Part shown: positions 38,226 to 46,600 of the stretch, piece after piece | How positions within the stretch are numbered: position 1 is the stretch's first letter | Layout: every line of letters starts with the position of its first letter | Source: Sphingobacterium sp. N143 | GTDB taxonomy: Bacteria > Bacteroidota > Bacteroidia > Sphingobacteriales > Sphingobacteriaceae | Length of the DNA: 64,000 nucleotides | Direction of reading: 5' to 3' | NCBI RefSeq assembly: GCF_030325625.1 | Contig: NZ_JACAIS010000010.1 | Location: 124,001 to 188,000, forward strand | Made by a program: the position numbers and the translations under genes | The notes under the pieces: generated by a model | Told to the model about the DNA's origin: nothing | The model's database searches: none | What the model saw: only the letters and a program-made list of their open reading frames with translations

Positions 38226-38268
38226 ATCTTTTCCAACAGGATCGATCACCTTGCTGAACAAAACTTCT

Positions 38269-38715
38269 TTATGAGCGCATCTTTTTGTTTCCCTCAAAGT
38301 GAATCATCCAGGCAATGCCGAACTTATCTTGAAAAGAAGCAAATAGCTCGGCAAAAAATTGTTCACCCAATGGCATTTCCACGTTTTGGGCGCCTGCCGA
38401 AAGTTTATCGTATAACGCTTTTGCCTCTGCAGCAGACTCAGCGTCTAACATCAAGTAGCTCCCTGTTCCGAAGGTTGCCTTCTGTCCGAAACTCTCTAAG
38501 CAGTCAGATCCCATGAGCATGACCGAATCGTTGATTTTTAGTGCAGTATGCATAATTTTATTCTTGTCAGCATCCGCAACCGGGTATTCAGGATCTGCTG
38601 GCATGTCGCCAAAACGATGAACTCCGATCAGTGGAGTATTAAATACTGTTTTGTAAAATTCAAACGCTTCTTCACAGTTGCCGTTGAAATTTAAATATGC
38701 GTGTAATAGTGCCAT
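38269..38715 (-). CDS. VOC family protein, PhnB-like
   Basis: 148 aa. The start LHAYLNFNGNCEEAFEFYKT and the core MHTALKINDSVMLMGSD, with the final DKFGIAWMIHFE, are typical of PhnB-like (3-demethylubiquinone methyltransferase-like) VOC proteins. In Bacteroidota these are often found with DinB and ArsR genes. Here the promoter palindrome is nearly the same as that of the DinB gene 30 kb away. Confidence 0.88.
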   Translation of the reverse strand: MALLHAYLNFNGNCEEAFEFYKTVFNTPLIGVHRFGDMPADPEYPVADADKNKIMHTALKINDSVMLMGSDCLESFGQKATFGTGSYLMLDAESAAEAKALYDKLSAGAQNVEMPLGEQFFAELFASFQDKFGIAWMIHFEGNKKMRS

Positions 38716-38741
38716 GATAATATAATTTTAGTTGAATACAT

Positions 38742-38780
38742 CAAAGATAAATCAGCTATTGACAACAGTCTGTCAATAGC
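38742..38780 (-). promoter_or_regulatory. VOC gene promoter with TTGACA-type palindrome
   Basis: The minus strand has -7 box TATCTTTG at 38749-38742. Ten bp upstream is TTGACAGACTGTTGTCA (38776-38760), inside a longer perfect inverted repeat with arms GCTATTGACA (38755-38764) and TGTCAATAGC (38771-38780). Fifteen of the 17 core bases equal those of the DinB promoter site. Confidence 0.65.
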
Positions 38781-38875
38781 TTAAAGTAACTTTCATTTTT
38801 ATAATTTAACGAATGTTTATAGCTACTTATCAAGAACAGCAAATAAAATAGAATTGTTCTGATTTTAATTATATT

Positions 38876-39610
38876 TTAATGTCCTGAGGCATTGTGTATC
38901 CCTTTTCGTTTCTTCACCTCTTTCACCAGTTTCGACTGAGACTTTTGTAGTTTCCTTCTTTCATGTTCTGATGCCGTAAAATGATTTATTTCCCGTTCAA
39001 GCTTAAGATAACTTTGATATACCTTTTGATCCAGGGTACCCTCATTTACTGCCCTTGTAACAGCACATCCGGGCTCGTTGTGGTGTGTGCAGTCTTTAAA
39101 TCGGCATAGTCTGGCATAATCATTAAGGTCCAATGCGTTTAACAACGTTTCGGTACGACCTGTGGTAAGTCCAAATTCGCGCACACCAGGCGTATCGATC
39201 AAGATGCCGGAATATCCCATCTCGACCATTTGACGTTGGGTTGAAGTATGTCCTCCTTTTCCTGTAGACTGACTTATCTTTGATGTACGCAAGGTTGATT
39301 TTTCACACAAAGCATTGACAAGGGAACTTTTGCCCACGCCAGAAGACCCCACGATCACAACAGTCTCACCCATTGCAATATATCTACGTAACTGAGTAAT
39401 CGTCTGTGGCTGATGGATACTTGTCATCAATACGGGCATATTTTGTTCCAGGTGCTTGATTGCTGCAGCCACATGGTCATGGTCAAATTCCAGGTCAGCT
39501 TTGTTGAGTACCAGTATCGGTTTGATGTTTGCCTCAAGGATCTGAATCATGAAACGTTCGGTTCTACGTACATTAAAATTGTTATCAAGGCTCTGTACAA
39601 TAGAAGCCAT
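38876..39610 (-). CDS. rsgA: RsgA-like circularly permuted GTPase lacking the N-terminal OB domain
   Basis: 244 aa; complete RsgA proteins are about 300-350 aa. The permuted G motifs are present: NKAD (G4), GSSGVGKSSLV (G1), KGGHTSTQ (G2) and DTPGVREF (G3). The zinc-binding CRFKDCTHHNEPGC follows. RsgA helps 30S ribosome maturation, and the missing OB fold normally contacts 16S rRNA. Family-like sequence continues a few codons before the ATG (SYID) and then meets a stop, 20 nt from the terminator of tRNA-Leu. It is a 5'-truncated copy: either a pseudogene or a short paralogue. Confidence 0.85.
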   Translation of the reverse strand: MASIVQSLDNNFNVRRTERFMIQILEANIKPILVLNKADLEFDHDHVAAAIKHLEQNMPVLMTSIHQPQTITQLRRYIAMGETVVIVGSSGVGKSSLVNALCEKSTLRTSKISQSTGKGGHTSTQRQMVEMGYSGILIDTPGVREFGLTTGRTETLLNALDLNDYARLCRFKDCTHHNEPGCAVTRAVNEGTLDQKVYQSYLKLEREINHFTASEHERRKLQKSQSKLVKEVKKRKGIHNASGH

Positions 39611-39630
39611 GTCAATGTAAGAGGTTATTC

Positions 39631-39665
39631 AAAAAAAACTCCCGAGTTTATACTCGGGAGTTTTT
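39631..39665. terminator. Terminator of tRNA-Leu
   Basis: 8-bp stem CTCCCGAG / CTCGGGAG with loop TTTATA, flanked by eight A on the left (T run on the minus strand) and five T on the right. A strong Rho-independent terminator just downstream of the tRNA on the minus strand. Confidence 0.9.
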
Positions 39666-39669
39666 CATG

Positions 39670-39751
39670 TGCGGAAGAAGGGACTCGAACCCCCACGCCT
39701 TGCGGCGCCAGATCCTAAGTCTGGTGCGGCTACCAATTACGCCACTTCCGC
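39670..39751 (-). tRNA. tRNA-Leu (anticodon UAG)
   Basis: 82 nt on the minus strand. The 7-bp acceptor stem GCGGAAG / CTTCCGC, the D-loop with TTGGTAGCCG, the anticodon stem-loop CAGA-CTTAGGA-TCTG (anticodon TAG), a short variable arm, and GGTTCGAGTCCC for the T-arm are all present. The discriminator is A, and no CCA is encoded. Confidence 0.95.
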
Positions 39752-39773
39752 ATTAGGATTTCTTTTGATGTCG

Positions 39774-39804
39774 CAAATATAGGAACCAAACCCATATCTT
39801 GCAA
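39774..39804 (-). promoter_or_regulatory. tRNA-Leu promoter
   Basis: On the minus strand: TTG (39804-39802), 20 nt, then TATATTTG (39781-39774). This is an exact Bacteroidota -33/-7 promoter, about 22 nt before the tRNA. Confidence 0.75.
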
Positions 39805-39986
39805 GCATTCTGCTTATATTCCTTATATCAGATACAGATTGTCCTGTTTATGAACAGAATATTTTTTTTAAGAACTTTTGCTAATGATCAAATTGGACCA
39901 TACAGATGTAAAAGTGCATCATATTACATCTGTATATAATTTGTATGCTTGGTCATAGGGGGCGTTTTACTTGTTACAGCCGTCAA

Positions 39987-40006
39987 AAGTCTGATGCGGC
40001 TATCAA
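39987..40006. repeat. Partial copy of the tRNA-Leu D-arm/anticodon region
   Basis: AAGTCTGATGCGGCTATCAA matches 18 of 20 bases of the tRNA at 39717-39736, in the same orientation, 270 bp away. It is probably a remnant of a former tRNA gene or of an insertion at this locus. Confidence 0.6.
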
Positions 40007-40029
40007 ACAATGTTTTTAGCTTCATTAAC

Positions 40030-40371
40030 TTACATATTATCCAATTCTTCTTTTGAATAGCCTCCGGAACAATCCATACAAGCATCCGCATAGGCATTAT
40101 ATTCATCGTAGGCTGCCCCTACTTTTCCGAAGAGTGTAATGATCCGATCTATCCTTATCTGAAGTCCATCTTGCATCACAATAAATACCCCTTTCTTTTT
40201 TTGCTCTATCATTTCGCTAATGATTCCCTGTGCTTCACCAATCTTGTTGTCCTCTTCAAAATAAAATATTTTTCCGCTGTTTTTTTTGTTGATTTCTTCC
40301 TCAATAATCTCACGATATTCCCAGGCGACAGGCAGATAGGTGATCTCGTTAATTTGGTTTTTAGTTTTCAT
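40030..40371 (-). CDS. Hypothetical protein
   Basis: 113 aa from 40371 (MKTKNQINE). An in-frame ATG at 40419 would add 16 residues, but it lies only 5 nt after a TACCTTTG -7 box (40432-40425), so it is probably too close to the transcription start. The protein is soluble and acidic, with EIIEEEINKKNSGKIFYFEE, a strand pair (GVFIVMQDGLQIRIDRI) and a CMDCSGG motif near the end that could bind metal. No family recognised. Confidence 0.6.
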   Translation of the reverse strand: MKTKNQINEITYLPVAWEYREIIEEEINKKNSGKIFYFEEDNKIGEAQGIISEMIEQKKKGVFIVMQDGLQIRIDRIITLFGKVGAAYDEYNAYADACMDCSGGYSKEELDNM

Positions 40372-40541
40372 ATAATACCATTTTGTGAGAGCATCTAAAA
40401 TCCTGTTACTGATGCTCATTTACACAAAGGTATGGATAAAATTATTGTTGAATTTATACTGTGACCTAGGTAGTTCAAGTTTAATCCAAAAATGCAAATG
40501 GCCCCATAATGATAGTTATAGAGCCATGTGTACATTTATTT

Positions 40542-40853
40542 CTAATCAAAATCAAATAGATCGGAGAGAAAAGATTTTTTCTTTCGACCATGCGGATAGT
40601 TGTGACTGTTTGAATGTCGGTCACTATCACGGTGTTGTTGTTGAGATTGATAGCTTTCCCGTTCGTTTTTAGGATAACCGCCAGTATCTCTATTTTCAGC
40701 CTGGTTATTTTCACTTTCCTTGCCAGCTTGCTCCAGCAGTTTATCCAGTTCTCCCTTATCCAGCCACACACCTCTGCAGTTCGGGCAGTAATCTATTTCA
40801 ATTCGGAGACGTTCTGTCATCAGTAGTGTTTCGTTACAGTTTGGACATTTCAT
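40542..40853 (-). CDS. Zinc-ribbon (TFIIB-type) protein
   Basis: 103 aa. MKCPNCNETLL and YCPNCRGVWLDKGELDKLL form a zinc ribbon of the zf-TFIIB type found widely in bacteria; the WLDxGEL after the second knuckle is diagnostic. The C-terminal half is a low-complexity Gln/Asn/His/Ser tail ending in a basic-acidic patch (GRKKKSFLSDLFDFD). Function unknown. Confidence 0.85.
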   Translation of the reverse strand: MKCPNCNETLLMTERLRIEIDYCPNCRGVWLDKGELDKLLEQAGKESENNQAENRDTGGYPKNERESYQSQQQHRDSDRHSNSHNYPHGRKKKSFLSDLFDFD

Positions 40854-41110
40854 GGTTTTTCAAATATTTGTGAAATTACAATATAATCAAAAATGCACAA
40901 CCAATCCTTTCTTGATGCCATATTTAGCATTTTTTAACTGATGTCTTTATATGTTCAATTTTCTGAGATCTGCTTTAAGCATTTACTCATAAGCATTAAC
41001 TAAAGCTTAGAGTGGAAAATATGAATTGGTTGGAAGTGGAAATAAGGAAAAAAATCAGATTAATGGAATATGTCGTATATTGTTGTTCAATTTAAACCAC
41101 TATAGATTAA

Positions 41111-41911
41111 ATGAAAAGATTGATTTATATAATTTTTGCTTCAGGTCTTATTTTTACAAGTTGCGCGGGAATAAAAGGACAGCAGAACAAGGAAGGATGG
41201 AGACCATTATTTGATGGAAAGGACATCAAAGATTGGTTTGTCAAGATCCATCATCATGAAGTTGGTGAGAATTTTGGCAATACCTTCAGAGTTGAAGATG
41301 GAATGATTAAGATCAGGTACGATCAGTATGATGATTTCAATGATCAGTTCGGTCATTTATATTACAAAACGCCTTTTTCCTATTATCATCTAAAATTTGA
41401 ATATCGCTTTAAGGGTGATCTTCATCGAGGAGCACCTTCCTACACCCTACGCAATAGTGGTATTATGTTCCATTCCCAAGACCCCAGAACAATGTTGAAA
41501 GAGCAGGATTGGCCAATTTCTGTAGAAATGCAACTTTTAGGAGGTCTTAGCGATGGTCAACCACGGTCTACAGGTAATATGTGTTCTCCAGGAACCAATG
41601 TGGTGTATCAAGGTAAGATAGCTGCTTCGCATTGCTTAAATTCGACTTCTAAGACCTATGATGGCGATCAATGGGTCAAAGGGGAACTGATTGTACTGGG
41701 GGATTCCCTGATAAAACATATCATCAATGGGGATACCGTGCTTGAATATTCTAAACCACAAATCGGAGGTGGTACTGCAAATGGTTATGACCCTAAGATC
41801 AAGATTGACGGTAAGTTACTTAGCAGTGGATTTATTGCGTTGCAAAGTGAAGGACAACCTGTAGATTTTAAGAATATTTGGATCAAAGAACTCCCAGTAC
41901 CAAAGAAATAA
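41111..41911 (+). CDS. DUF1080 (3-keto-disaccharide hydrolase-like) lipoprotein
   Basis: 266 aa lipoprotein (IFTSC). The concanavalin-like beta-sandwich of DUF1080 is recognisable: WRPLFDGKDIKDWFVK at the start, FEYRFKGDLHRG, NSGIMFHSQDP, WPISVEMQLLGG, and GFIALQSEGQPVDFKNIWI at the end. Characterised relatives cleave 3-keto-glycosides after a Gfo/Idh/MocA enzyme has oxidised the sugar. Two such oxidoreductases lie elsewhere in the window (14.2 and 32.8 kb), so a shared pathway is possible. Confidence 0.88.
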   Translation: MKRLIYIIFASGLIFTSCAGIKGQQNKEGWRPLFDGKDIKDWFVKIHHHEVGENFGNTFRVEDGMIKIRYDQYDDFNDQFGHLYYKTPFSYYHLKFEYRFKGDLHRGAPSYTLRNSGIMFHSQDPRTMLKEQDWPISVEMQLLGGLSDGQPRSTGNMCSPGTNVVYQGKIAASHCLNSTSKTYDGDQWVKGELIVLGDSLIKHIINGDTVLEYSKPQIGGGTANGYDPKIKIDGKLLSSGFIALQSEGQPVDFKNIWIKELPVPKK

Positions 41912-41994
41912 GTAGCCCTTCAAGGTCGGATAGCATGCTTTATAGTGAAAGGCCAGTTGTTCCAGTAGCAAATTTATATGTCGTGAAGATCGGC

Positions 41995-42447
41995 TTAGTC
42001 GGGAGAAGTAGTTTTATTTCGATGTATGGTGATGGTAATTTTATAAGTACCTTTTAGGCTTGGTGCACGCTGTTCAGCCGTAGGGTAGGGGGATACGTCG
42101 TGCAGTAAAAATGTATATCCGTTGCTGGTGGCCGATTTCTGATAGCCTCTTTTCTCCATTTCTGTTGTGGCAAGATTCAAGCTGATGGTGTTAGCAGTTT
42201 TTTCAGTTATTTCAATTCTGGCAACAGCAACACCTGCCCAAATACAGTTGACACCCTTGGGGCAGCGGTTGTCTTCTACGATGCCAGTGAATTTAATAAG
42301 CATCGGGTATTCTTTTAGTAGCTCTTGTTGTCCTTCAGCTAGTTCGATACGCAGACTGTCTTGCCCGTCTGTCGCATTATTCTTTTGTGAAACACAACTT
42401 GCTAACGTGCAAATCCCTAAACTTAAAATAAGACCTGTATGCAACAT
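41995..42447 (-). CDS. Lipoprotein with VEDNRCPKGVNCIWAG motif
   Basis: 150 aa lipoprotein (TLASC). The motif EDNRCPKGVNCIWAGVA near residue 60 recurs in small secreted Bacteroidota proteins of unknown role; its two Cys could bond. A beta-strand pattern surrounds it and HDVSPYPT follows. The gene lies 112 nt after the Kdp-linked kinase on the same strand; the spacing suggests it is separate. Confidence 0.7.
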   Translation of the reverse strand: MLHTGLILSLGICTLASCVSQKNNATDGQDSLRIELAEGQQELLKEYPMLIKFTGIVEDNRCPKGVNCIWAGVAVARIEITEKTANTISLNLATTEMEKRGYQKSATSNGYTFLLHDVSPYPTAEQRAPSLKGTYKITITIHRNKTTSPD

Positions 42448-42559
42448 AAGTTTTTCTTTTATTACCTTAAAGGATACCTTGTGGCATATTTCTTTTCATT
42501 ATAGTAATATAATTAGCTGTTAAGTTAGGTAAGAAATCATTAAGATGCAAACACTAAAA

Positions 42560-44305
42560 TTAAGGCTTATTCTTTTTTTTATCCAAATGAAGTGTAAAAT
42601 AAAAAGTACTGCCTGCACAATACTCGCTTTCAACCCAAATTTCACCACCTTGAGCTTCAATAAATTCCTTACTAATGCTCAGCCCCAGACCGGTACCTTC
42701 TTTCTTAGTACCTGGAATACGAAAATACCTTTCAAAAATCTTCTCTAAATATTGAGGTTGGATTCCCTGTCCAGTATCTGTGACCGAAAATTTGATCTGG
42801 TTATTTTCCTGTTCTGTTTTTATATAAATTTTAGCATTTTCATAGGAATAGCGTATAGCATTGGAAATTAAGTTGGTGAGTACCCAGGCTGATTTCTCAC
42901 TATCGGCCAATGCAATAGAAATATTCTTTTCCATCTCAATTTCTATCTGAACATTTTTATTGTCTGCAGCCGATTTGTTCGCATTTACGGCATATTCAAT
43001 GATAGGTTTGACCGCTGATGGCAATAGATTGATTTGTATGGTCCCACTTTCAACCTGCGTGATATTGAGTAGTTCGCCTGTTATTTTCAGTAACCGTTCG
43101 GTGTCATCCTTGATTCCGTTGATGAGGTCCCTTTGTTCTCCGTTCAAATTACCTATTTTCTCATTTTCTAATAGCTGGATGCCCATTTGGATTGATGAAA
43201 TAGGGGTTTTGAACTCATGAGATACTGTTCCCATAAAATTTGTTTTAGCCAAATCAAGCTCTTTAAAGGGCGTTATATTACGTAATAGGATGACTTGGCC
43301 GATAAACTTGGTCTCTGTTTCCCCAGTTGGAACAATATTGATGTCAAGAACTTCTTTTTCAAAATAGCTTTCCTTACCGTCGGCATAGATTTTCAGCTGT
43401 TCTGTTTTACTATCTTTAGCATCTGATTGGAAAATATCCTTTATAATATCGCGGATAAGATCATTTGTAACTGCTATGTCCTGCACTGTTCTTCCGATGA
43501 AATCTTCTTTACTCAAGCCCGAAATATTTAAGGCTTCTTCATTTGCGAACAGTACTTTTTTATCCTCGTCAATTCCAATAACGGGATCATGCATGTTATC
43601 AATGAGCGCCTCGATCCTTTTTTTCCCTTTTAGAATTTTTTCCAATTTACTGTCCGAATATTCTTCAAGTTTTTCGGCCATGGTATTAAATGATCTTGCC
43701 AGATCTCGAAATTCGTTATGTCCCCCGAAATTGACACGTTTTGAGTAATTCTGATCAGCTATTTCTTTTATACTTTCGGTCAGCTCCTTGATCGGATTGG
43801 CGATGTTGGATGGAAGGTTTATCAATAATATGACTGCAATCAAGAAACATAGTGCTCCCGTAAATGAAATGATGAGTATTGCTTTTTTTGCTGTTTCATC
43901 TGCAATACCACTTTTTCTATTGATTGCATCCATATTCAAACGCATCAGTTCGGTGATATCTTTTCTGATTAAAGAGCTCAATTGTACATCGTCAGGATGG
44001 TCCTTAAGTGCATTGAAGTGCTTCACAATGAGATTTGTTGTTTCGATTTCACCGATTTCGGTCACATTTCCTTTCTGAAGAACTAAGTTATTCCGAAAGG
44101 TATCAATCGCCGAATCGTCCTTAGCGATATCTTCAAGGGCATTAAGCATATTGCGTGAATACAATAGCGTATTGTAATTAGCAACGAGGATATTATTTGT
44201 GTCTCTTTTGAGCCGATTAACATACCATCCACTAATGACTGCTAAAGCCACAATCAATATAAACAGAAGTCCTACTCCAAAGGTTAATTTTGCTTTAATT
44301 TTCAT
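42560..44305 (-). CDS. HAMP-PAS sensor histidine kinase of the Kdp operon
   Basis: 581 aa. Two membrane helices (residues about 8-28 and 145-165) flank a periplasmic domain of about 115 residues. HAMP (about 166-220), PAS (about 233-345, VIGIDEDKKVLFANEEA), HisKA (FMGTVSHEFKTPISSI, phospho-His near 366) and HATPase (NLISNAIRYSY, DTGQGI, GTGLGLSI) follow. It starts 1 nt after the KdpD-like stop codon (TAA-A-ATG), so the two are translationally coupled. It probably supplies the kinase half of a split KdpD. No response-regulator gene is in the window. Confidence 0.92.
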   Translation of the reverse strand: MKIKAKLTFGVGLLFILIVALAVISGWYVNRLKRDTNNILVANYNTLLYSRNMLNALEDIAKDDSAIDTFRNNLVLQKGNVTEIGEIETTNLIVKHFNALKDHPDDVQLSSLIRKDITELMRLNMDAINRKSGIADETAKKAILIISFTGALCFLIAVILLINLPSNIANPIKELTESIKEIADQNYSKRVNFGGHNEFRDLARSFNTMAEKLEEYSDSKLEKILKGKKRIEALIDNMHDPVIGIDEDKKVLFANEEALNISGLSKEDFIGRTVQDIAVTNDLIRDIIKDIFQSDAKDSKTEQLKIYADGKESYFEKEVLDINIVPTGETETKFIGQVILLRNITPFKELDLAKTNFMGTVSHEFKTPISSIQMGIQLLENEKIGNLNGEQRDLINGIKDDTERLLKITGELLNITQVESGTIQINLLPSAVKPIIEYAVNANKSAADNKNVQIEIEMEKNISIALADSEKSAWVLTNLISNAIRYSYENAKIYIKTEQENNQIKFSVTDTGQGIQPQYLEKIFERYFRIPGTKKEGTGLGLSISKEFIEAQGGEIWVESEYCAGSTFYFTLHLDKKKNKP

Positions 44306-44306
44306 T

Positions 44307-45428
44307 TTATGACAATATTACGAGGTCAATATTTTCCTGCGAAAGTTTATTCAGTAATGTGTTGAATGTATCTGTTGCCAAAATAATCTTAAATAGATTT
44401 AAATGAGGCTTACCGATACATACTGTAGTAATCATACGATCTTCACACTCTTTTATGATAGCTTTGGTTGCATTTTTTGCTTTTACTTTGATAATTTCAG
44501 CACCGAGTTCGGTCGCCAGTTTAAGATTATTGATGAGGTGCCGTTGTTTGTCCAATGCGATCCTGTTTACACTTTCTTTTGGGACCTGTACATACATGAC
44601 ATACCACTTGCTATTATAATAATTGGCAAGGCGAGCAGTTTTTCTAATGATATTTTTTGCTGTGTTTTCATTCGAACTGATACATGCCAAAAACCTTTCT
44701 TTTTTGATATTCCTATTGAGGGTCACTTCAGTCTCAACCTTTCGCTGTACTTGGGAGGTTACTTCCTTTAAGGCCAATTCCCTCAGTTGTAGGATATGCT
44801 CACTTTTAAAAAAGTTATTTAGTGCTGAAGTTATCTTTGAGCTTTCATAAATTTTACCTGCTTTCAGTCTATTGATGAGCTCCTCTGCTGTCAAGTCAAT
44901 GTTTACCACTTCATCGGCTTGTGCTACAATACTGTCAGGGATGCGTTCCTGAACGTCAATCCCAGTGATGTCTCTGACTTCATTGTTGAGGCTCTCGATA
45001 TGTTGGATATTTACCGCGCTGATTACATTGATACCAGTTTCAAGGATATCCATGACATCCTGCCACCTTTTCTCATTCTTGCTACCTTCAATATTGGTAT
45101 GTGCCAGCTCATCTACGATAACGACTTCCGGACGAAGAGATATGATAGCCTGTAAATCCATCTCCTCTAGCTCTTTACCCTTGTAGAATAACTTTCTTCT
45201 GGGGATAATAGAAAGACCCTTCAGTAGAGCATGTGTCTCGGTACGATGATGGGTTTCAATATATCCGATTTTAATATCTATACCGCTCTGCAGAAGAGTA
45301 TGAGCTTCTTGGAGCATACGAAACGTCTTTCCTACGCCGGCGCTCATCCCAATATAAAGCTTGAATTTACCCCGCCGGGATTTCTGGATCAGATTCAAAA
45401 AATGTTCAGCACTTTTTCTTTCATCCAT
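44307..45428 (-). CDS. kdpD: KdpD N-terminal sensor protein (KdpD + Usp domains only)
   Basis: 373 aa, against about 900 in a full KdpD. It has the KdpD domain: Walker A GMSAGVGKTFRML, GYIETHHRTET, and VIVDELAHTN with QHIESLNN. A universal-stress-like domain follows (residues about 245-373, RFLACISSNENTAKN). The membrane and kinase parts are absent and are apparently provided by the next gene. In full-length KdpD this part senses intracellular ionic state or c-di-AMP; neither is shown here. Confidence 0.92.
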   Translation of the reverse strand: MDERKSAEHFLNLIQKSRRGKFKLYIGMSAGVGKTFRMLQEAHTLLQSGIDIKIGYIETHHRTETHALLKGLSIIPRRKLFYKGKELEEMDLQAIISLRPEVVIVDELAHTNIEGSKNEKRWQDVMDILETGINVISAVNIQHIESLNNEVRDITGIDVQERIPDSIVAQADEVVNIDLTAEELINRLKAGKIYESSKITSALNNFFKSEHILQLRELALKEVTSQVQRKVETEVTLNRNIKKERFLACISSNENTAKNIIRKTARLANYYNSKWYVMYVQVPKESVNRIALDKQRHLINNLKLATELGAEIIKVKAKNATKAIIKECEDRMITTVCIGKPHLNLFKIILATDTFNTLLNKLSQENIDLVILS

Positions 45429-45506
45429 AAATATATCTTTACTTATATAAACTTACAAATTCCCCTAAGACAATTTGCCTAGGGGAATTACTAAAATATG
45501 GGATCA

Positions 45507-46589
45507 TTAGAAACGAACAGCCAAAGCTGTTATTAATGAAGAGTTACCTTTCTTCATTTTCTCTCCCCGGGTTGCAAATACCGCGTCTTTGCTACGCAGG
45601 TTTTTAAATTCGGTTCTCCAGACGATATTTGGTAATATTTGGTAGTCTATATTGACCGAAGCCCCCAAAGTCTGAAATCCGTTTGCTGTACCTGATGAAA
45701 TAATCACACCGTCTTGATCATGATAATATTCGCCTCTTGCCGCCATGCTTATTTTTTCTGATGGGCTGTATTTTGCAATCAGTGCCGGAGCATACCAAGT
45801 GCTATATTTGCTGCTACCTTTAGCTTTTTGCTGAGTACCTATATCAAAACCTGCGATGAGTGCAAATTGATCACTGACCTGAAACTGTCCATATAGATTA
45901 TGGAAATACCGCATTCTACGCTCACTTTCTGGGAAATCATTACCAATAAATGAACTGCTGTTGAGGGTGATTTTATCGGAAGGACGGAAAGTGAGCTGAT
46001 GACCAAAGGCAGGAGTGGTATTGCCATCCATGCGCTGAATGCGTTGCCATCCATTTAAAATGAAAACGGCCATATTCCATTGGCCATTTGTTGTACCATA
46101 GGACAGTTTTGCTCCCGTCTCAAAGTACGGTGAATTTTCCGCCATGATGCTTCTTGTCAAGGTATAACAATCAGCACTAATGGCACTTTCAAAACCGATA
46201 TGGGAAGGGAAAATGCCTGCATCTAACCATAGATTATGGGTCTTGGACAATTTTATGCCAATGTTTGCCTCATATATATTTTTTAATACTCCTGGTTCTG
46301 CCATATAATTGGCGTTCATATATGAGCCTACACCTATACCAAGGTTAGCTCTCGTATTTTGTGTTTCATATGTGGCTTTTATCAACCCTAAATTTAAACT
46401 CACCTCGTTGTTTCTATTGTGGCTATATACAAATCCGGGCCTTGTATTTGATTTGGGGTTATTGAAATCCTGTTGGTAATAAACTTCTGCATAGCCACTG
46501 ATGGTAAGTGTTTTTTTTGCTTCTTCTTGAGCCAATAAACTACCTGTTGCTCCCAATAAGAGGACAGGGAGCATCCATATTTTTTTCAT
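45507..46589 (-). CDS. Outer-membrane beta-barrel porin within the kdp operon
   Basis: 360 aa from 46589 (MKKIWMLPVLLLG), which gives a signal peptide ending LLAQ; the longer frame to 46673 would overlap kdpC. The mature protein is an alternating-residue beta barrel: TISGYAEVYYQQDFN, FVYSHNRNNEVSLNLGLI, and a closing aromatic strand LITALAVRF. This fits the BBP2/OmpL-like porin group. It starts 11 nt after the kdpC stop and is followed by kdpD. Its place suggests it lets K+ cross the outer membrane when Kdp is induced. Confidence 0.88.
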   Translation of the reverse strand: MKKIWMLPVLLLGATGSLLAQEEAKKTLTISGYAEVYYQQDFNNPKSNTRPGFVYSHNRNNEVSLNLGLIKATYETQNTRANLGIGVGSYMNANYMAEPGVLKNIYEANIGIKLSKTHNLWLDAGIFPSHIGFESAISADCYTLTRSIMAENSPYFETGAKLSYGTTNGQWNMAVFILNGWQRIQRMDGNTTPAFGHQLTFRPSDKITLNSSSFIGNDFPESERRMRYFHNLYGQFQVSDQFALIAGFDIGTQQKAKGSSKYSTWYAPALIAKYSPSEKISMAARGEYYHDQDGVIISSGTANGFQTLGASVNIDYQILPNIVWRTEFKNLRSKDAVFATRGEKMKKGNSSLITALAVRF

Positions 46590-46600
46590 CCGATTAATTG

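Noticed and set aside
40411..40432. The ATG at 40419 as start of the hypothetical protein
   Set aside because: It is 5 nt from a perfect TACCTTTG box, too close for a normal leader; the in-frame ATG at 40371 is preferred.
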